A DNA stretch of 59,409 nucleotides from Paludibacteraceae bacterium (GCA_017478725.1 JAFVDD010000027.1:1-59409); one strand, 5' to 3'; counted from the stretch's first letter, positions 1-7,806 are shown. A program made the numbers and translations. Notes: generated by a model from the letters alone, not told the origin.

Positions 1-267
1 CCATGTGGAAAAGAGATTGTTATAGGCTATAAAGTACCCTAAATTGGTCTGGCAATACTGTACGATTTCCTCATCTTGTTCCTCCAGTTGCACCAATTCT
101 TCCGGCTTCATACCGCCCTCGGACAACATGAACGCTTCTTCCTTGTCGGAAAGGTATTTATAGAAGATGAAGCCGAGGATATAATCCTTGTACTCACTGG
201 CTTCGATTTTGGAACGCATCTTATTCGCCGAAGCCCAAATGCGTGCGGCAAGTTGTTGTTTATTCAT
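1..267 (-). CDS. hsdM: Type I restriction-modification methyltransferase subunit HsdM, N-terminal fragment
   Basis: The reading frame is open from an ATG at 267 to the left edge, 89 codons, so only the N-terminus is present. The peptide starts MNKQQLAARIWASANKMRS and continues with KDYILGFIFYKYLSDKEE, the hallmark of the HsdM N-terminal helical domain, which contacts the specificity subunit and precedes the SAM-binding methyltransferase domain. HsdM methylates adenine in the host recognition site and protects it from the HsdR nuclease. Its ATG overlaps the end of the upstream membrane-protein gene by 8 bases (ATGAATAA), so the two are probably translationally coupled. The hsdS and hsdR genes would lie beyond the left edge. 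Confidence 0.9.
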   Translation of the reverse strand, partial: MNKQQLAARIWASANKMRSKIEASEYKDYILGFIFYKYLSDKEEAFMLSEGGMKPEELVQLEEQDEEIVQYCQTNLGYFIAYNNLFSTW

Positions 268-1405
268 TGTTTGTGTTGTTTTTCTTAAAGATAATATCTG
301 CTTCTTGCATCTTGGCGTTTACAAATTTTCCAAAATCCTCAAAGTTATATTCTGACATTTTTTTCCATATCTCATGCCAAATGCCAATTAAATCAAGAGA
401 ATCATGCATAACGCGAAATAGAGGAGATAATTTAGAATTAACATCCTTTTCGCCATATCCCAATTTAACCATTTTTAAAACATAATTAATCCTATATTGA
501 AGGTGGCTTAGTATATCCATAGAATTTTTCACAATAGTACGAATACTATCGGTATAATCGTTAGAATTATGAATCGCTTCATCTAATCTATGGAGATTCC
601 AATATATAAATTGAGTCCTTTCTATGATATATTCATAATTGTCATTCATTAGAAAATCTCCGTATCTCAGTCCTAAAAGACATATCTCTAACTCAGATAA
701 AACTTTCTTTTCGTCGATTTCATCTTCCTCATATAAAACTCTGTTGATAAGATTATCTAATTTGTTTAATTTGTTAGGTGTAGATATATTGAAGCATCCT
801 GCCAAAAAAACTATTGCAAATAATATAAGCCCTGCTTTTACACTATTCACATCTATAAAATCATGTTCGCGAATAATAAAGATTCCCAATGTGATAATAA
901 GAAAAAGAAAGAATATTGTTCCAATAACGCCTCCGATACGATTGTTTTTCTCAGTCCTCAAAGACGGGATAAAAGAGAGGACAAAGACTGCTATGAGTTC
1001 TACCAACAATAAAGTGTTAAGTATTAATGAAACATAATATAAGCAACTTAGTATGCCACCGTCGAAAAAAGTTTTGTAAATAATGAAGAGAAGAAATTGA
1101 ACCAAGTATATTGCAAAACCAAAGACTAATCCTATTCTATCTGTAAATTCTAACTTCTTCCATGTTGGTCGGTGATTGTTTTTGAAAGCGGTAATAAAAC
1201 AGCCTACCAACATATATGCATTAAAGAATAGATAAGCAATCGCGATACTATATTTCCATGAAAAGGGGTGTAAGTCAAGAAGAATCCAAATCAATGAAGC
1301 AATAGCTCCAATAAGCGCCCAAGTTGTCCACCCAGGTCGCGTGTATATGCTCGTGAGTCTATTTCTCTCAGCATATAGAATATCTAATATATCTTTTTTT
1401 GTCAT
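260..1405 (-). CDS. Six-helix membrane protein of unknown function in the hsd operon
   Basis: A 381-residue protein I do not recognise. Hydrophobic stretches near residues 27-45, 51-72, 91-112, 116-145, 156-178 and 190-207 suggest about six membrane helices. They are followed by roughly 170 residues of charged, helix-prone, probably cytoplasmic sequence ending in KKNNTNNE. No nuclease, ATPase or toxin motif is visible. Its stop lies inside the start of hsdM (8-base overlap), and the AlbA-type gene lies 275 bases upstream on the same strand, so it looks like a cargo or accessory gene of the type I restriction locus. Base composition is visibly more AT-rich than in the housekeeping genes to the right, which fits horizontal acquisition. 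A phage-sensing or defence role is only a guess from context. Confidence 0.7.
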   Translation of the reverse strand: MTKKDILDILYAERNRLTSIYTRPGWTTWALIGAIASLIWILLDLHPFSWKYSIAIAYLFFNAYMLVGCFITAFKNNHRPTWKKLEFTDRIGLVFGFAIYLVQFLLFIIYKTFFDGGILSCLYYVSLILNTLLLVELIAVFVLSFIPSLRTEKNNRIGGVIGTIFFLFLIITLGIFIIREHDFIDVNSVKAGLILFAIVFLAGCFNISTPNKLNKLDNLINRVLYEEDEIDEKKVLSELEICLLGLRYGDFLMNDNYEYIIERTQFIYWNLHRLDEAIHNSNDYTDSIRTIVKNSMDILSHLQYRINYVLKMVKLGYGEKDVNSKLSPLFRVMHDSLDLIGIWHEIWKKMSEYNFEDFGKFVNAKMQEADIIFKKNNTNNE

Positions 1406-1449
1406 TCCTTTTATTATTCCAGATTTCGCTTCTGCGCGAATTGTTGTTT

Positions 1450-1530
1450 TTTTTCGAACGCTCTGTTCAAAAACAAAACGTTAGTTGTTCCTAGTGATTC
1501 TTAGTGATATTTAATCATTCTCGGGGGCAT
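1450..1530 (-). repeat. 81-bp dispersed repeat, copy 1
   Basis: Matches 57699-57779 without gaps at about 70 of 81 positions by eye. On the minus strand it consists of about four 10-bp units of the type AATCACTAAG, then AACGTTTT, then a GAAC...GTTC inverted repeat followed by an A-run. It lies between two same-strand genes, as does copy 2. It fills the gap between the AlbA-type gene and the membrane-protein gene. Confidence 0.85.
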
Positions 1531-1532
1531 TC

Positions 1533-1565
1533 TCTATGCATTTCCTATGCAACACCTATGCGCAT
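1533..1565. repeat. Three tandem 11-bp units (CCTATGCA type)
   Basis: The units are tctatgcattt, cctatgcaaca and cctatgcgcat, end to end. The array directly follows the 81-bp repeat in the intergenic gap. No gene or promoter function is visible. Confidence 0.75.
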
Positions 1566-1644
1566 CGGAGGAATCTCGTATCATACCCAACCTTATATAT
1601 ACAAAGTATATATCCCGTGATTTTAGAATTTACATTGCTCATCT

Positions 1645-1677
1645 CTCGGTGGTGACTCGGTGGTGAGTCGGTTGGTT
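1645..1677. repeat. Three tandem 11-bp units (CTCGGTGGTGA type)
   Basis: The units are ctcggtggtga twice and gtcggttggtt. The array ends three bases before the stop codon of the AlbA-type gene at 1681. It is the second 11-bp array in the same 275-bp gap. Confidence 0.8.
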
Positions 1678-1680
1678 CGC

Positions 1681-3096
1681 TTATTCAATTATCTCCCAAT
1701 AGCCACCGTAATCATTACCTCTACGAATAATGATATTTTGGGATTGCAAATACGCTAATTCTCGTTGTATGGTTCGAGGTGAGGTTCCAAGTTGCATGGC
1801 TATTGAACGAGCACTTGGAATCTCTACGCCATCCTCTACGACACCCTCTACGACATGGTCTATGACAAAACGACGAATTGTTTTCAGGATAAGCTGCTGT
1901 CTTTCAGTCAGTTTGTTTGCATATTTATCTACGACATCCGTACCTGTTTGTGAACCTATTTGACGGCCATCGGTCATCTTTAAATTCACATTATTCCGTT
2001 GGAAAGTCACCAAGACCCCACCTTGTTTGGATTCGATGGTAGGTTTGGGGAGCCCTGCCGCTTGGAAACCATCGCAGATCTTCTGCCAGCCACGTCCCCA
2101 CGACTCAATGAAACCTGCTTTATAAAAAGCAAACGCAAGGTTCTTATTGCGCGGATAGGAAGCATGGTTTGTCTCTATGTTCTCCGGCGTTACTTGTTCC
2201 GGCAGTTCGCCATAGTTCCAAATCTCTACATGGTGGTCCCACACACGCATCTGAATCTGCGGACCGAAATAGTCCTTGTGGCAAATAGCATTGTATATGA
2301 TCTCTCGCAAAGCGTCTTCCGGCACCTCTAATTGTTCAATCCGTTGCAGACCTTCATAATGAATGGGCATAGTGAGGAACTTCTCTTTGAGCATCCATAC
2401 CACGCGGTCTGCCATCTGAATGATACTGCCCTCAATCATTTCCTGAGATGTGAGGTCGGCTATATTAGAATGGAATCGGCCAATCTTGAACTCCGTGCCC
2501 GCAAAATAGCGCCGAGGATTCTTAGAGAATAATAGCAAAGCGGCATTCTTAAGGTGCTCCTGTTCATCCAATAAGCCTAAGTTTTGCAGCACCGTCTTTG
2601 TTGGAGCGTTGGCTTCAGACGAATTAATACGCCCGGCCTCAATACCTTTGCGCAAGAAATAGTCAATAGCCTCTCGGTCCAGATCGTCCACAGTGGCATG
2701 TTCATTGACCATATCATCCCAAGAGTTACCCATTTTCTTAAGCACGAAGTTTTGCAAACCGGCACCGTTCAGTTCCTGTAACGTACTGCCGGAGCGGACA
2801 TAATATTTGCCCTTGTAACTAATAGGCACATAGCTTGGTGCAACGGCAATCTCAATGTAGTCTTTGCCATCTTTATTGAGCACATACACATCGGCAACGA
2901 TACCGAGGAAAGAGACCACCTTGTTAGGGATGTCCTCGGATAACTTGTGGGCATTCTCCACGCCACACACTTCGCCTTTATCGTTGACGCCGATGTACAG
3001 TTTGCCGCCTTGCGCATTGGCAAAGCCGCACAGCCATTTGACGTGCTCATCGCGCCAAGATTCTTTGTACTCGATATTTTGATTTTCGTTGTTCAT
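1681..3096 (-). CDS. AlbA_2/Schlafen-type ATP-binding protein with C-terminal winged helix
   Basis: A 471-residue protein. Residues about 1-120 form an AlbA_2 (Schlafen-like, divergent AAA_4) domain: IEYKESW, WLCGFANAQGGKLYIGV and the KYYVRSGSTLQEL segment are typical. A HATPase_c_4-like region follows (LREIIYNAICHKDY and ESWGRGWQKICDGF, about 260-350). The last 75 residues look like a winged helix (SIAMQLGTSPRTIQRELAYL). Such proteins are common next to type I restriction-modification genes; they are thought to be regulators or defence ATPases, but the exact role is unknown. A well-formed promoter lies upstream. The linker before the winged helix is encoded by a 12-bp tandem repeat. Confidence 0.85.
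   Translation of the reverse strand: MNNENQNIEYKESWRDEHVKWLCGFANAQGGKLYIGVNDKGEVCGVENAHKLSEDIPNKVVSFLGIVADVYVLNKDGKDYIEIAVAPSYVPISYKGKYYVRSGSTLQELNGAGLQNFVLKKMGNSWDDMVNEHATVDDLDREAIDYFLRKGIEAGRINSSEANAPTKTVLQNLGLLDEQEHLKNAALLLFSKNPRRYFAGTEFKIGRFHSNIADLTSQEMIEGSIIQMADRVVWMLKEKFLTMPIHYEGLQRIEQLEVPEDALREIIYNAICHKDYFGPQIQMRVWDHHVEIWNYGELPEQVTPENIETNHASYPRNKNLAFAFYKAGFIESWGRGWQKICDGFQAAGLPKPTIESKQGGVLVTFQRNNVNLKMTDGRQIGSQTGTDVVDKYANKLTERQQLILKTIRRFVIDHVVEGVVEDGVEIPSARSIAMQLGTSPRTIQRELAYLQSQNIIIRRGNDYGGYWEIIE
1822..1869 (-). repeat. In-frame 12-bp tandem repeat in the AlbA-type gene
   Basis: Four consecutive 12-bp units on the plus strand: ctctacgccatc, ctctacgacacc, ctctacgacatg, gtctatgacaaa. 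A related piece lies near 1928. They encode the tetrapeptide-like linker VIDH-VVEG-VVED-GVEI ahead of the winged helix, so copy-number change would keep the frame. Confidence 0.8.
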
Positions 3097-3165
3097 ATGC
3101 GTTGTGTGTCAGCGTATTGTGAGCACATAGTGGGCATAGAATGCCCCATTATACAATTTCGGGCG

Positions 3166-3197
3166 CAAAATTACTAAATTTATTTGACACATGCAAA
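3166..3197 (-). promoter_or_regulatory. Bacteroidota-type promoter of the AlbA-type gene/hsd operon
   Basis: On the minus strand a TTTG (3197-3194) is followed after 20 bases by TAATTTTG (3173-3166). This matches the -33 TTTG and -7 TAnnTTTG boxes of the Bacteroidota primary sigma factor. It lies about 70 bases upstream of the start at 3096. Confidence 0.75.
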
Positions 3198-3212
3198 TAA
3201 AATCAAAGATTT

Positions 3213-3560
3213 TTATTCGAAGGGATGGGATTGTTTGTATTCGTAGAGCAGGGAGTTGAATTTCCATGCGTGGGCGGTGGGGTAGGTCTTGCCGTTTGGG
3301 GCAAGATGAAGGGCAGATTCGTAGTCTGCGTTCATCTGTGCGGTGAGTGCGGGATCGGACTCGATGGCATGAAGTTCGCGGTGGGCATAGGCGAAAGCCG
3401 CTGAGTTCCATTTCTGGCGCGGAGACTGGTTCTGCTGGTAGGTCTCTTCGCGGTCGCGATAGAACTGTTTGCCGTTGCGGATGTAGAAATAGCCGGCGTC
3501 CGCGCGTTTGAACTTGCCGCGGATGATGTCAACGCCGGAAGACGTTTTAATTTCAGACAT
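3213..3560 (-). CDS. Small conserved-looking hypothetical protein
   Basis: A 115-residue soluble, aromatic-rich and charged protein beginning MSEIKTSSGVDIIRGKF and including GYFYIRNGKQFYRDREETY. No signal peptide or membrane helix is seen and I do not recognise a family. Codon use resembles the neighbours, and the reading frame is the only good one in the interval, so it is probably real. It is the last gene of the run that includes the superoxide dismutase and esterase, about 105 bases downstream of the former, and it ends just before the promoter of the restriction locus. Confidence 0.6.
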   Translation of the reverse strand: MSEIKTSSGVDIIRGKFKRADAGYFYIRNGKQFYRDREETYQQNQSPRQKWNSAAFAYAHRELHAIESDPALTAQMNADYESALHLAPNGKTYPTAHAWKFNSLLYEYKQSHPFE

Positions 3561-3604
3561 AATAGAGGGTGTTTGTGGTTTTTTCGTTCAAGTGACGTTA
3601 TAGT

Positions 3605-3637
3605 TGACCGTCGGCTCACCGTCGGCTGACCGTCGGG
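3605..3637. repeat. Three tandem 11-bp units (TGACCGTCGGC type)
   Basis: The units are tgaccgtcggc, tcaccgtcggc and tgaccgtcggg, in the 105-bp gap between the small hypothetical gene and the superoxide dismutase gene. The unit length equals that of the arrays at 1533, 1645 and 43870, but the sequence differs. Confidence 0.8.
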
Positions 3638-3665
3638 ATAATCCCGAAAATCCAAGCTATTGGCG

Positions 3666-4253
3666 TCAGGATTGGTAGCGGCGGTTGATTTCCTGCCAGT
3701 TGATGAGGGGCCAGAGGGCTTGGAGGTGGGCGGCGCGCCGGTTTTGGTAGTCGAGATAATAGGCATGCTCCCATACATCCATCGTCAGCAGCGGTTTGAA
3801 ACCTTTGGTAAGCGGATTGCCGGCGTTAGGTTCCTGCATAATGACGAGTTTGCCGTCTGGGTCCGCTGCCAGCCATACCCATCCCGAGCCGAACAGCGTG
3901 GCGCCCTTCTGCTCGAACTCCGCTTTGAATGCCTCGAGCGAACCGAAATCGCGAATGACGGCTCTGGTGATTTCCAAGCCGTTAAGTGCAGATTCTTCCG
4001 ATTTCATCGGCATAAACTGCAAAAAATAGAGGTTATGGTTGAGGATCTGTCCGGCGTTGTTGAAGATGCCGCCTTGGGCTTTGCAAACAATCTCTTCCAG
4101 GGGCATTGACTCATACTCGGTTCCGGCAATGAGTTTGTTGAGGTTATCCACGTAGGTCTGCAGGTGCTTGCCGTAGTGAAAACCGATGGTTTCGCGGCTG
4201 ATAGCCGGCTCCAGCGACTCCGGAGCATAGGGTAAGTTAATCAGTTGAAACAT
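3666..4253 (-). CDS. sodB: Superoxide dismutase, Fe/Mn family
   Basis: A 195-residue cytoplasmic enzyme that converts superoxide to oxygen and hydrogen peroxide. FHYGKHLQTYVDNLN carries the first metal-ligand histidine, NHNLYFLQF the second, and DVWEHAYYLDYQNRR the last Asp and His. The start was set at the ATG at 4253 (MFQLINLPYAPESLEP, the normal family start). An upstream in-frame ATG at 4319 would add 22 residues and run into the esterase gene. Metal preference (Fe, Mn or either) cannot be read with certainty; the GGIFNNAGQ segment resembles the Bacteroidales enzymes that can use either. It follows the esterase gene by 8 bases. Confidence 0.95.
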   Translation of the reverse strand: MFQLINLPYAPESLEPAISRETIGFHYGKHLQTYVDNLNKLIAGTEYESMPLEEIVCKAQGGIFNNAGQILNHNLYFLQFMPMKSEESALNGLEITRAVIRDFGSLEAFKAEFEQKGATLFGSGWVWLAADPDGKLVIMQEPNAGNPLTKGFKPLLTMDVWEHAYYLDYQNRRAAHLQALWPLINWQEINRRYQS

Positions 4254-4261
4254 AGGATGAT

Positions 4262-5053
4262 TTATGATTTGAATATTTTGGTCAGGAAGCGGCAGAGGTA
4301 GTCCTGCCAGTTGTCCCATGTATGTCCTCCGGCGGACTCGTAATAGGTATATTCGAGGTGGTTAGTCTCCAGCCAGCGGCGGTATTGTACGTTGAAATCG
4401 TAGAGAAAATCCTCTTTGCCGATGCCAATCCAGTAGAGCGTAGTGGTCTGAATTTGTTCGCGCACTTCGTTCTCCCAGTTGTAGTACATCTCGTTGGGCG
4501 CCGTAGGGAGGATAGCCGCCGAGAACAGTCCCACATAGGCAAACTGTCCGTGCAGATGGTGTGAGACATGCAGGGTATGAAATCCGCCCATCGAGAGGCC
4601 TGCAATCGCCCTGAGTGACGGATCATTGCTGATACGGTATTTGGCTTCCGCCTCCGCCATAAACGCCTCAAACCGTCGCTCCCACTCGCCGTTCATAGCG
4701 TTCGCCCGTTCCTCATCCGCAGTAGGTCGGTGCGGACAGTTGTCCGGCATAATGACCACCATCTCTTTGACTTGTCCGGCGCGGAGGAGCGAATCCATGA
4801 TCTCCACTAATCTGCCCTTGGCAGTCCAGTCCTCCTCGATGCCGTACATGCCGTGGTGGAGGTAGAGAACGGGGTATAAGGGCGAATGTTCGGGTGAGGG
4901 GTAGTCAGCGGGCAGATAGACGCAGCAAGGGACATCGCAGATCGTGTCACGCACTACCGTTCCTGCGTGCAGAGAGTCCGTGTTTTGAGGTTTGCAGCCG
5001 TTCAGTAATCCTGCTGTGAGGATAGCCGCTGTCCAATAAAGAAAGTGTTTCAT
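4262..5053 (-). CDS. Esterase D/feruloyl-esterase-like lipoprotein
   Basis: A 263-residue alpha/beta hydrolase. The N-terminus MKHFLYWTAAILTAGLLNGC is a lipoprotein signal with the lipobox LLNGC, so the protein is anchored in a membrane facing the periplasm or outside. The nucleophile elbow GLSMGGF (around residue 153), PVLYLHHGMYG (oxyanion region) and a late GGHTWDNW with the catalytic His fit the putative-esterase family, which includes acetyl-xylan and feruloyl esterases. The substrate cannot be told from sequence. It lies between sufS (30 bases upstream) and the superoxide dismutase gene. Confidence 0.85.
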   Translation of the reverse strand: MKHFLYWTAAILTAGLLNGCKPQNTDSLHAGTVVRDTICDVPCCVYLPADYPSPEHSPLYPVLYLHHGMYGIEEDWTAKGRLVEIMDSLLRAGQVKEMVVIMPDNCPHRPTADEERANAMNGEWERRFEAFMAEAEAKYRISNDPSLRAIAGLSMGGFHTLHVSHHLHGQFAYVGLFSAAILPTAPNEMYYNWENEVREQIQTTTLYWIGIGKEDFLYDFNVQYRRWLETNHLEYTYYESAGGHTWDNWQDYLCRFLTKIFKS

Positions 5054-5082
5054 AGTGATGGAAAATGAATAGTTGGTGCTGT

Positions 5083-6321
5083 TTATGCCAGTATTGTGAT
5101 AGCTTTTTTGAGGGCGGCGATGAAAGCGTCGATGTCGGAACGGTCGTTGTACAGACCGAAAGACACACGTACGGTGCCCGGTACGCCGAGTTCGTCAATC
5201 AGCGGTTCGGCACAGTGATGCCCCGTGCGGACAGCCACTCCCTGCTGGTCCAGCAGCGCGCCGATATCGAAAGGATGTATTAGTTGCTGCTGATGGCTGA
5301 TTTCTGATTTCTGATGGCTATATACATTGAAGCTGATGACGCCGGCTTTGGGCAGGGAGGGGGCATAGATACGGACATCTGGAATGGCGGCGAGCTGCTG
5401 CTCACAGTAGTCGGTTAAGTCACGCTCATGCGCCTCAATAGCCTCTAAACCAACCGATTGCATGTACTCGATAGCTTTGGATAAAGCATAACTGCCCACA
5501 AAATTAGGTGTGCCTGCTTCGAACTTATAGGGCAGGTCGTTGTAGGTTGTGCCTGACCAGCGGACATGGTTGATCATCTCTCCCCCACCCTCGTGCGGCG
5601 GCAACCGGTCGAGCCACTCGCGTTTGCCATAGAGCACGCCGATGCCGGTAGGGCCATACATCTTATGTCCCGAGAACGCCAGAAAATCGCAATCCAGCGC
5701 CTGTACATCCACCCGCATATGCGGAACCGACTGGGCGCCGTCAATGCATACCGGCACGCCATGGGCATGCGCAATTCGTACGATTTCATCGACAGGATTG
5801 ATGATTCCCAGCACATTGCTCACCTGTGCCACGGAGACCAGTTTGGTTTTGTCGTTCAGAAGGCTCCTAAACGCCTCTATATCGAGCGTCAGGTCATCGC
5901 GCAGGGGAATATGCCGCAGAACGGCTTTTTTGCGCTCACAGAGCATTTGCCACGGCACAATATTGGAATGGTGTTCCACGGCAGAGACGATGATTTCATC
6001 GCCCTCATGGATGCACGCTTCGCCGAAACTGAACGCGAGTGCGTTGAGGCTGTCGGTTGTACCTTTGGTAAACACGATTTCATCGGAACTTTTCGCATGG
6101 ATGAAGTCGGCAACGGTTTGTCGCGCTTCCTCATGGTGGCGCGTAGCCACTTGGCTCAGATGATGCACGCCGCGGTGGATATTGCTGTTCCAGTGAGTAT
6201 ATGCCTCAGTGATAGCGTCCAGGACGGCTTGCGGCTTCTGGCTCGTAGCCGCATTGTCGAGGTACACCAACGGACGTTTATGCACTGTTTCGCTCAATAT
6301 GGGAAAATCGGATCTGTTCAT
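5083..6321 (-). CDS. sufS: Cysteine desulfurase SufS
   Basis: A 412-residue PLP enzyme that takes sulfur from cysteine for iron-sulfur cluster assembly. Visible features: VYLDNAATSQKP at the N-terminus, AVEHHSNIVPWQ (PLP stacking His), the PLP lysine in FSGHKMYGPTGIGVLYG, and the active cysteine in RTGHHCAEPL, typical of the SufS (group II) class rather than IscS. No sufBCD or sufE lies nearby, so the partner genes must be elsewhere. An unusual loop (SHQKSEISHQQQ, residues about 334-346) is encoded by a 7-bp tandem repeat and sits between the C-terminal domain strands where other SufS proteins have a short turn. Confidence 0.93.
   Translation of the reverse strand: MNRSDFPILSETVHKRPLVYLDNAATSQKPQAVLDAITEAYTHWNSNIHRGVHHLSQVATRHHEEARQTVADFIHAKSSDEIVFTKGTTDSLNALAFSFGEACIHEGDEIIVSAVEHHSNIVPWQMLCERKKAVLRHIPLRDDLTLDIEAFRSLLNDKTKLVSVAQVSNVLGIINPVDEIVRIAHAHGVPVCIDGAQSVPHMRVDVQALDCDFLAFSGHKMYGPTGIGVLYGKREWLDRLPPHEGGGEMINHVRWSGTTYNDLPYKFEAGTPNFVGSYALSKAIEYMQSVGLEAIEAHERDLTDYCEQQLAAIPDVRIYAPSLPKAGVISFNVYSHQKSEISHQQQLIHPFDIGALLDQQGVAVRTGHHCAEPLIDELGVPGTVRVSFGLYNDRSDIDAFIAALKKAITILA
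5284..5318 (-). repeat. In-frame heptamer repeat inside sufS
   Basis: On the minus strand the units read GCCATCA, GAAATCA, GAAATCA, GCCATCA, then GCAGCAA. The repeat adds about 12 residues (SHQKSEISHQQQ) to a region that is a short turn in typical SufS proteins. Confidence 0.8.
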
Positions 6322-6361
6322 AAATGATACGGGTTGTATAGGATAGCAGGTTGCTGCAAGG

Positions 6362-7783
6362 TTATCGTTCGAAGAGACGTAATAGTCTCATTTTCAGGTC
6401 GCCGGCTTTGCCGGAGTAGGGATGTTCGCGGAGGGAGAGGTTGAACCAACGGCTGCCGCGGAGGACAGTCTGCGGATGGGTGAACTCGCGGAAACCCCAC
6501 TCGCCGTGGTAGGCTCCCATGCCCGAGTGGCCGGTGCCGTTGAAAGGCACGCCCTTGACCATCATATGGATGCAGACCTCGTTGATACATCCGCCGCCGA
6601 ACTGCTGCGTCTGCATGACGCGGTTCGCCCAGCGGATATTGCGGGTGAAGAGGTACATCGCCAGCGGATGTTCGCGGTCGGCGATACCGTCCATGAGTGC
6701 ATCGACTTCGGCGTCACGGAACGGCACGACCGGCAGCAGCGGACAGAAGAGTTCGTGCTGCACGATTTGTTCGTTGAAATCGACAGGATATATGATTGTC
6801 GGGGCATATTTGCAGGCGGCTTTATCCCCCACTCCGCCGAAGATAATCCGGTCACGGTACTCATCTGCCAGACGGGCACATTTGTCGTAGGCGGCAGGGG
6901 TGATGAGTTTGGGATATTCGGGGTTCGTCTCGGCATGTTCGCCTATCTGCGCAATGAAAGCGGCTTTGAGTTCGGCGAGGAAGGGTTCAGCCACCTCTTC
7001 CGCTACGGCTATCTGATTGATATTGATGCATATCTGCCCGGCGTTGGTGAGCTTGAAGAAGGCAATCTTGCGTGCGGCATCCTTGAGGTCGGCATCGGCG
7101 CGTACGACACACCAGTTGCCTGTCTCGCCGCCCAGTTCGAGTGCCACGGGCGTGAGGTTCTTTGCCGCCTCGGCGAGCACATGTTTGCCTACGGCAGGCG
7201 AGCCGGTATAGAAAATCTTGTCGAACCGCTGCGCCAGACACATGTCCGCCACATCATGTCCGCCGTCGATGAGCGTGATATACTCCGGCGGAAAGACCTC
7301 GGCAAAGAAGCGTTTGAGCACCGCCGTCGAGGCAGCGGACTTGGAGGAGGACTTGATGACGACCGTGTTGCCGCCGCACATAGCCGCCGCGACGACACCG
7401 ATGGTGAGCAATATAGGAAAATTGAAAGGACTGATGACGAGCGAGACGCCGTAAGGCATCTTATAGACCTTGGTGACAAGGGAGGGGAAGCACATTAGTC
7501 CGCTGAAATGGCGTTCGGGACGTGCCCATCTCTTCAACCCCGACAGCATCTCGTTGATCTCAACGATGATAGGTCCGACATCGCACAGATAGGCTTCCAA
7601 GGGGCTGCGTCCGAGGTCTTCGGTCAGGGCTTGTACAAACTCGTCCTGATGGTCAATAACCGCCTGTTTGAGGCGCTTGAGTTGGGCGATACGCCAAGAG
7701 ACGGGCAGGGTAGTGCCGGTACGGAAGAAACGGCGCTGGGCGGCTACGATATCCGCGATACGTTCGGTGGTAAATTCAGGCAT
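6362..7783 (-). CDS. NAD(P)-dependent aldehyde dehydrogenase (class 3-like)
   Basis: A 473-residue soluble enzyme that oxidises aldehydes to acids, or works in reverse metabolic balance with the neighbouring alcohol dehydrogenase. Motifs: SPFNFPILLTIGVVAAAMCGGN (cofactor domain), FYTGSPAVGKHV, ELGGETGNWCVV carrying the general-base Glu, and NAGQICININQIAVAEE with the catalytic cysteine (residue about 245). The ELGG motif is followed by ETGNW rather than the usual KSPCIV, a mild departure. The length and short C-terminus fit the class 3 (membrane-lipid aldehyde) branch. It lies 23 bases after the Fe alcohol dehydrogenase gene. Confidence 0.9.
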   Translation of the reverse strand: MPEFTTERIADIVAAQRRFFRTGTTLPVSWRIAQLKRLKQAVIDHQDEFVQALTEDLGRSPLEAYLCDVGPIIVEINEMLSGLKRWARPERHFSGLMCFPSLVTKVYKMPYGVSLVISPFNFPILLTIGVVAAAMCGGNTVVIKSSSKSAASTAVLKRFFAEVFPPEYITLIDGGHDVADMCLAQRFDKIFYTGSPAVGKHVLAEAAKNLTPVALELGGETGNWCVVRADADLKDAARKIAFFKLTNAGQICININQIAVAEEVAEPFLAELKAAFIAQIGEHAETNPEYPKLITPAAYDKCARLADEYRDRIIFGGVGDKAACKYAPTIIYPVDFNEQIVQHELFCPLLPVVPFRDAEVDALMDGIADREHPLAMYLFTRNIRWANRVMQTQQFGGGCINEVCIHMMVKGVPFNGTGHSGMGAYHGEWGFREFTHPQTVLRGSRWFNLSLREHPYSGKAGDLKMRLLRLFER

Positions 7784-7806
7784 AAGGGTATTTACAATTT
7801 AGCGAT

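Noticed and set aside
4254-4319. N-terminal extension of the superoxide dismutase (22 residues)
   Set aside because: The extension overlaps the esterase gene end and is unlike any family start; the ATG at 4253 gives the conserved N-terminus.
5284-5318. Insertion sequence remnants as the source of the in-gene repeats
   Set aside because: No transposase, terminal inverted repeat or target duplication is seen around any copy; tandem heptamers fit slippage or repeat spreading better.
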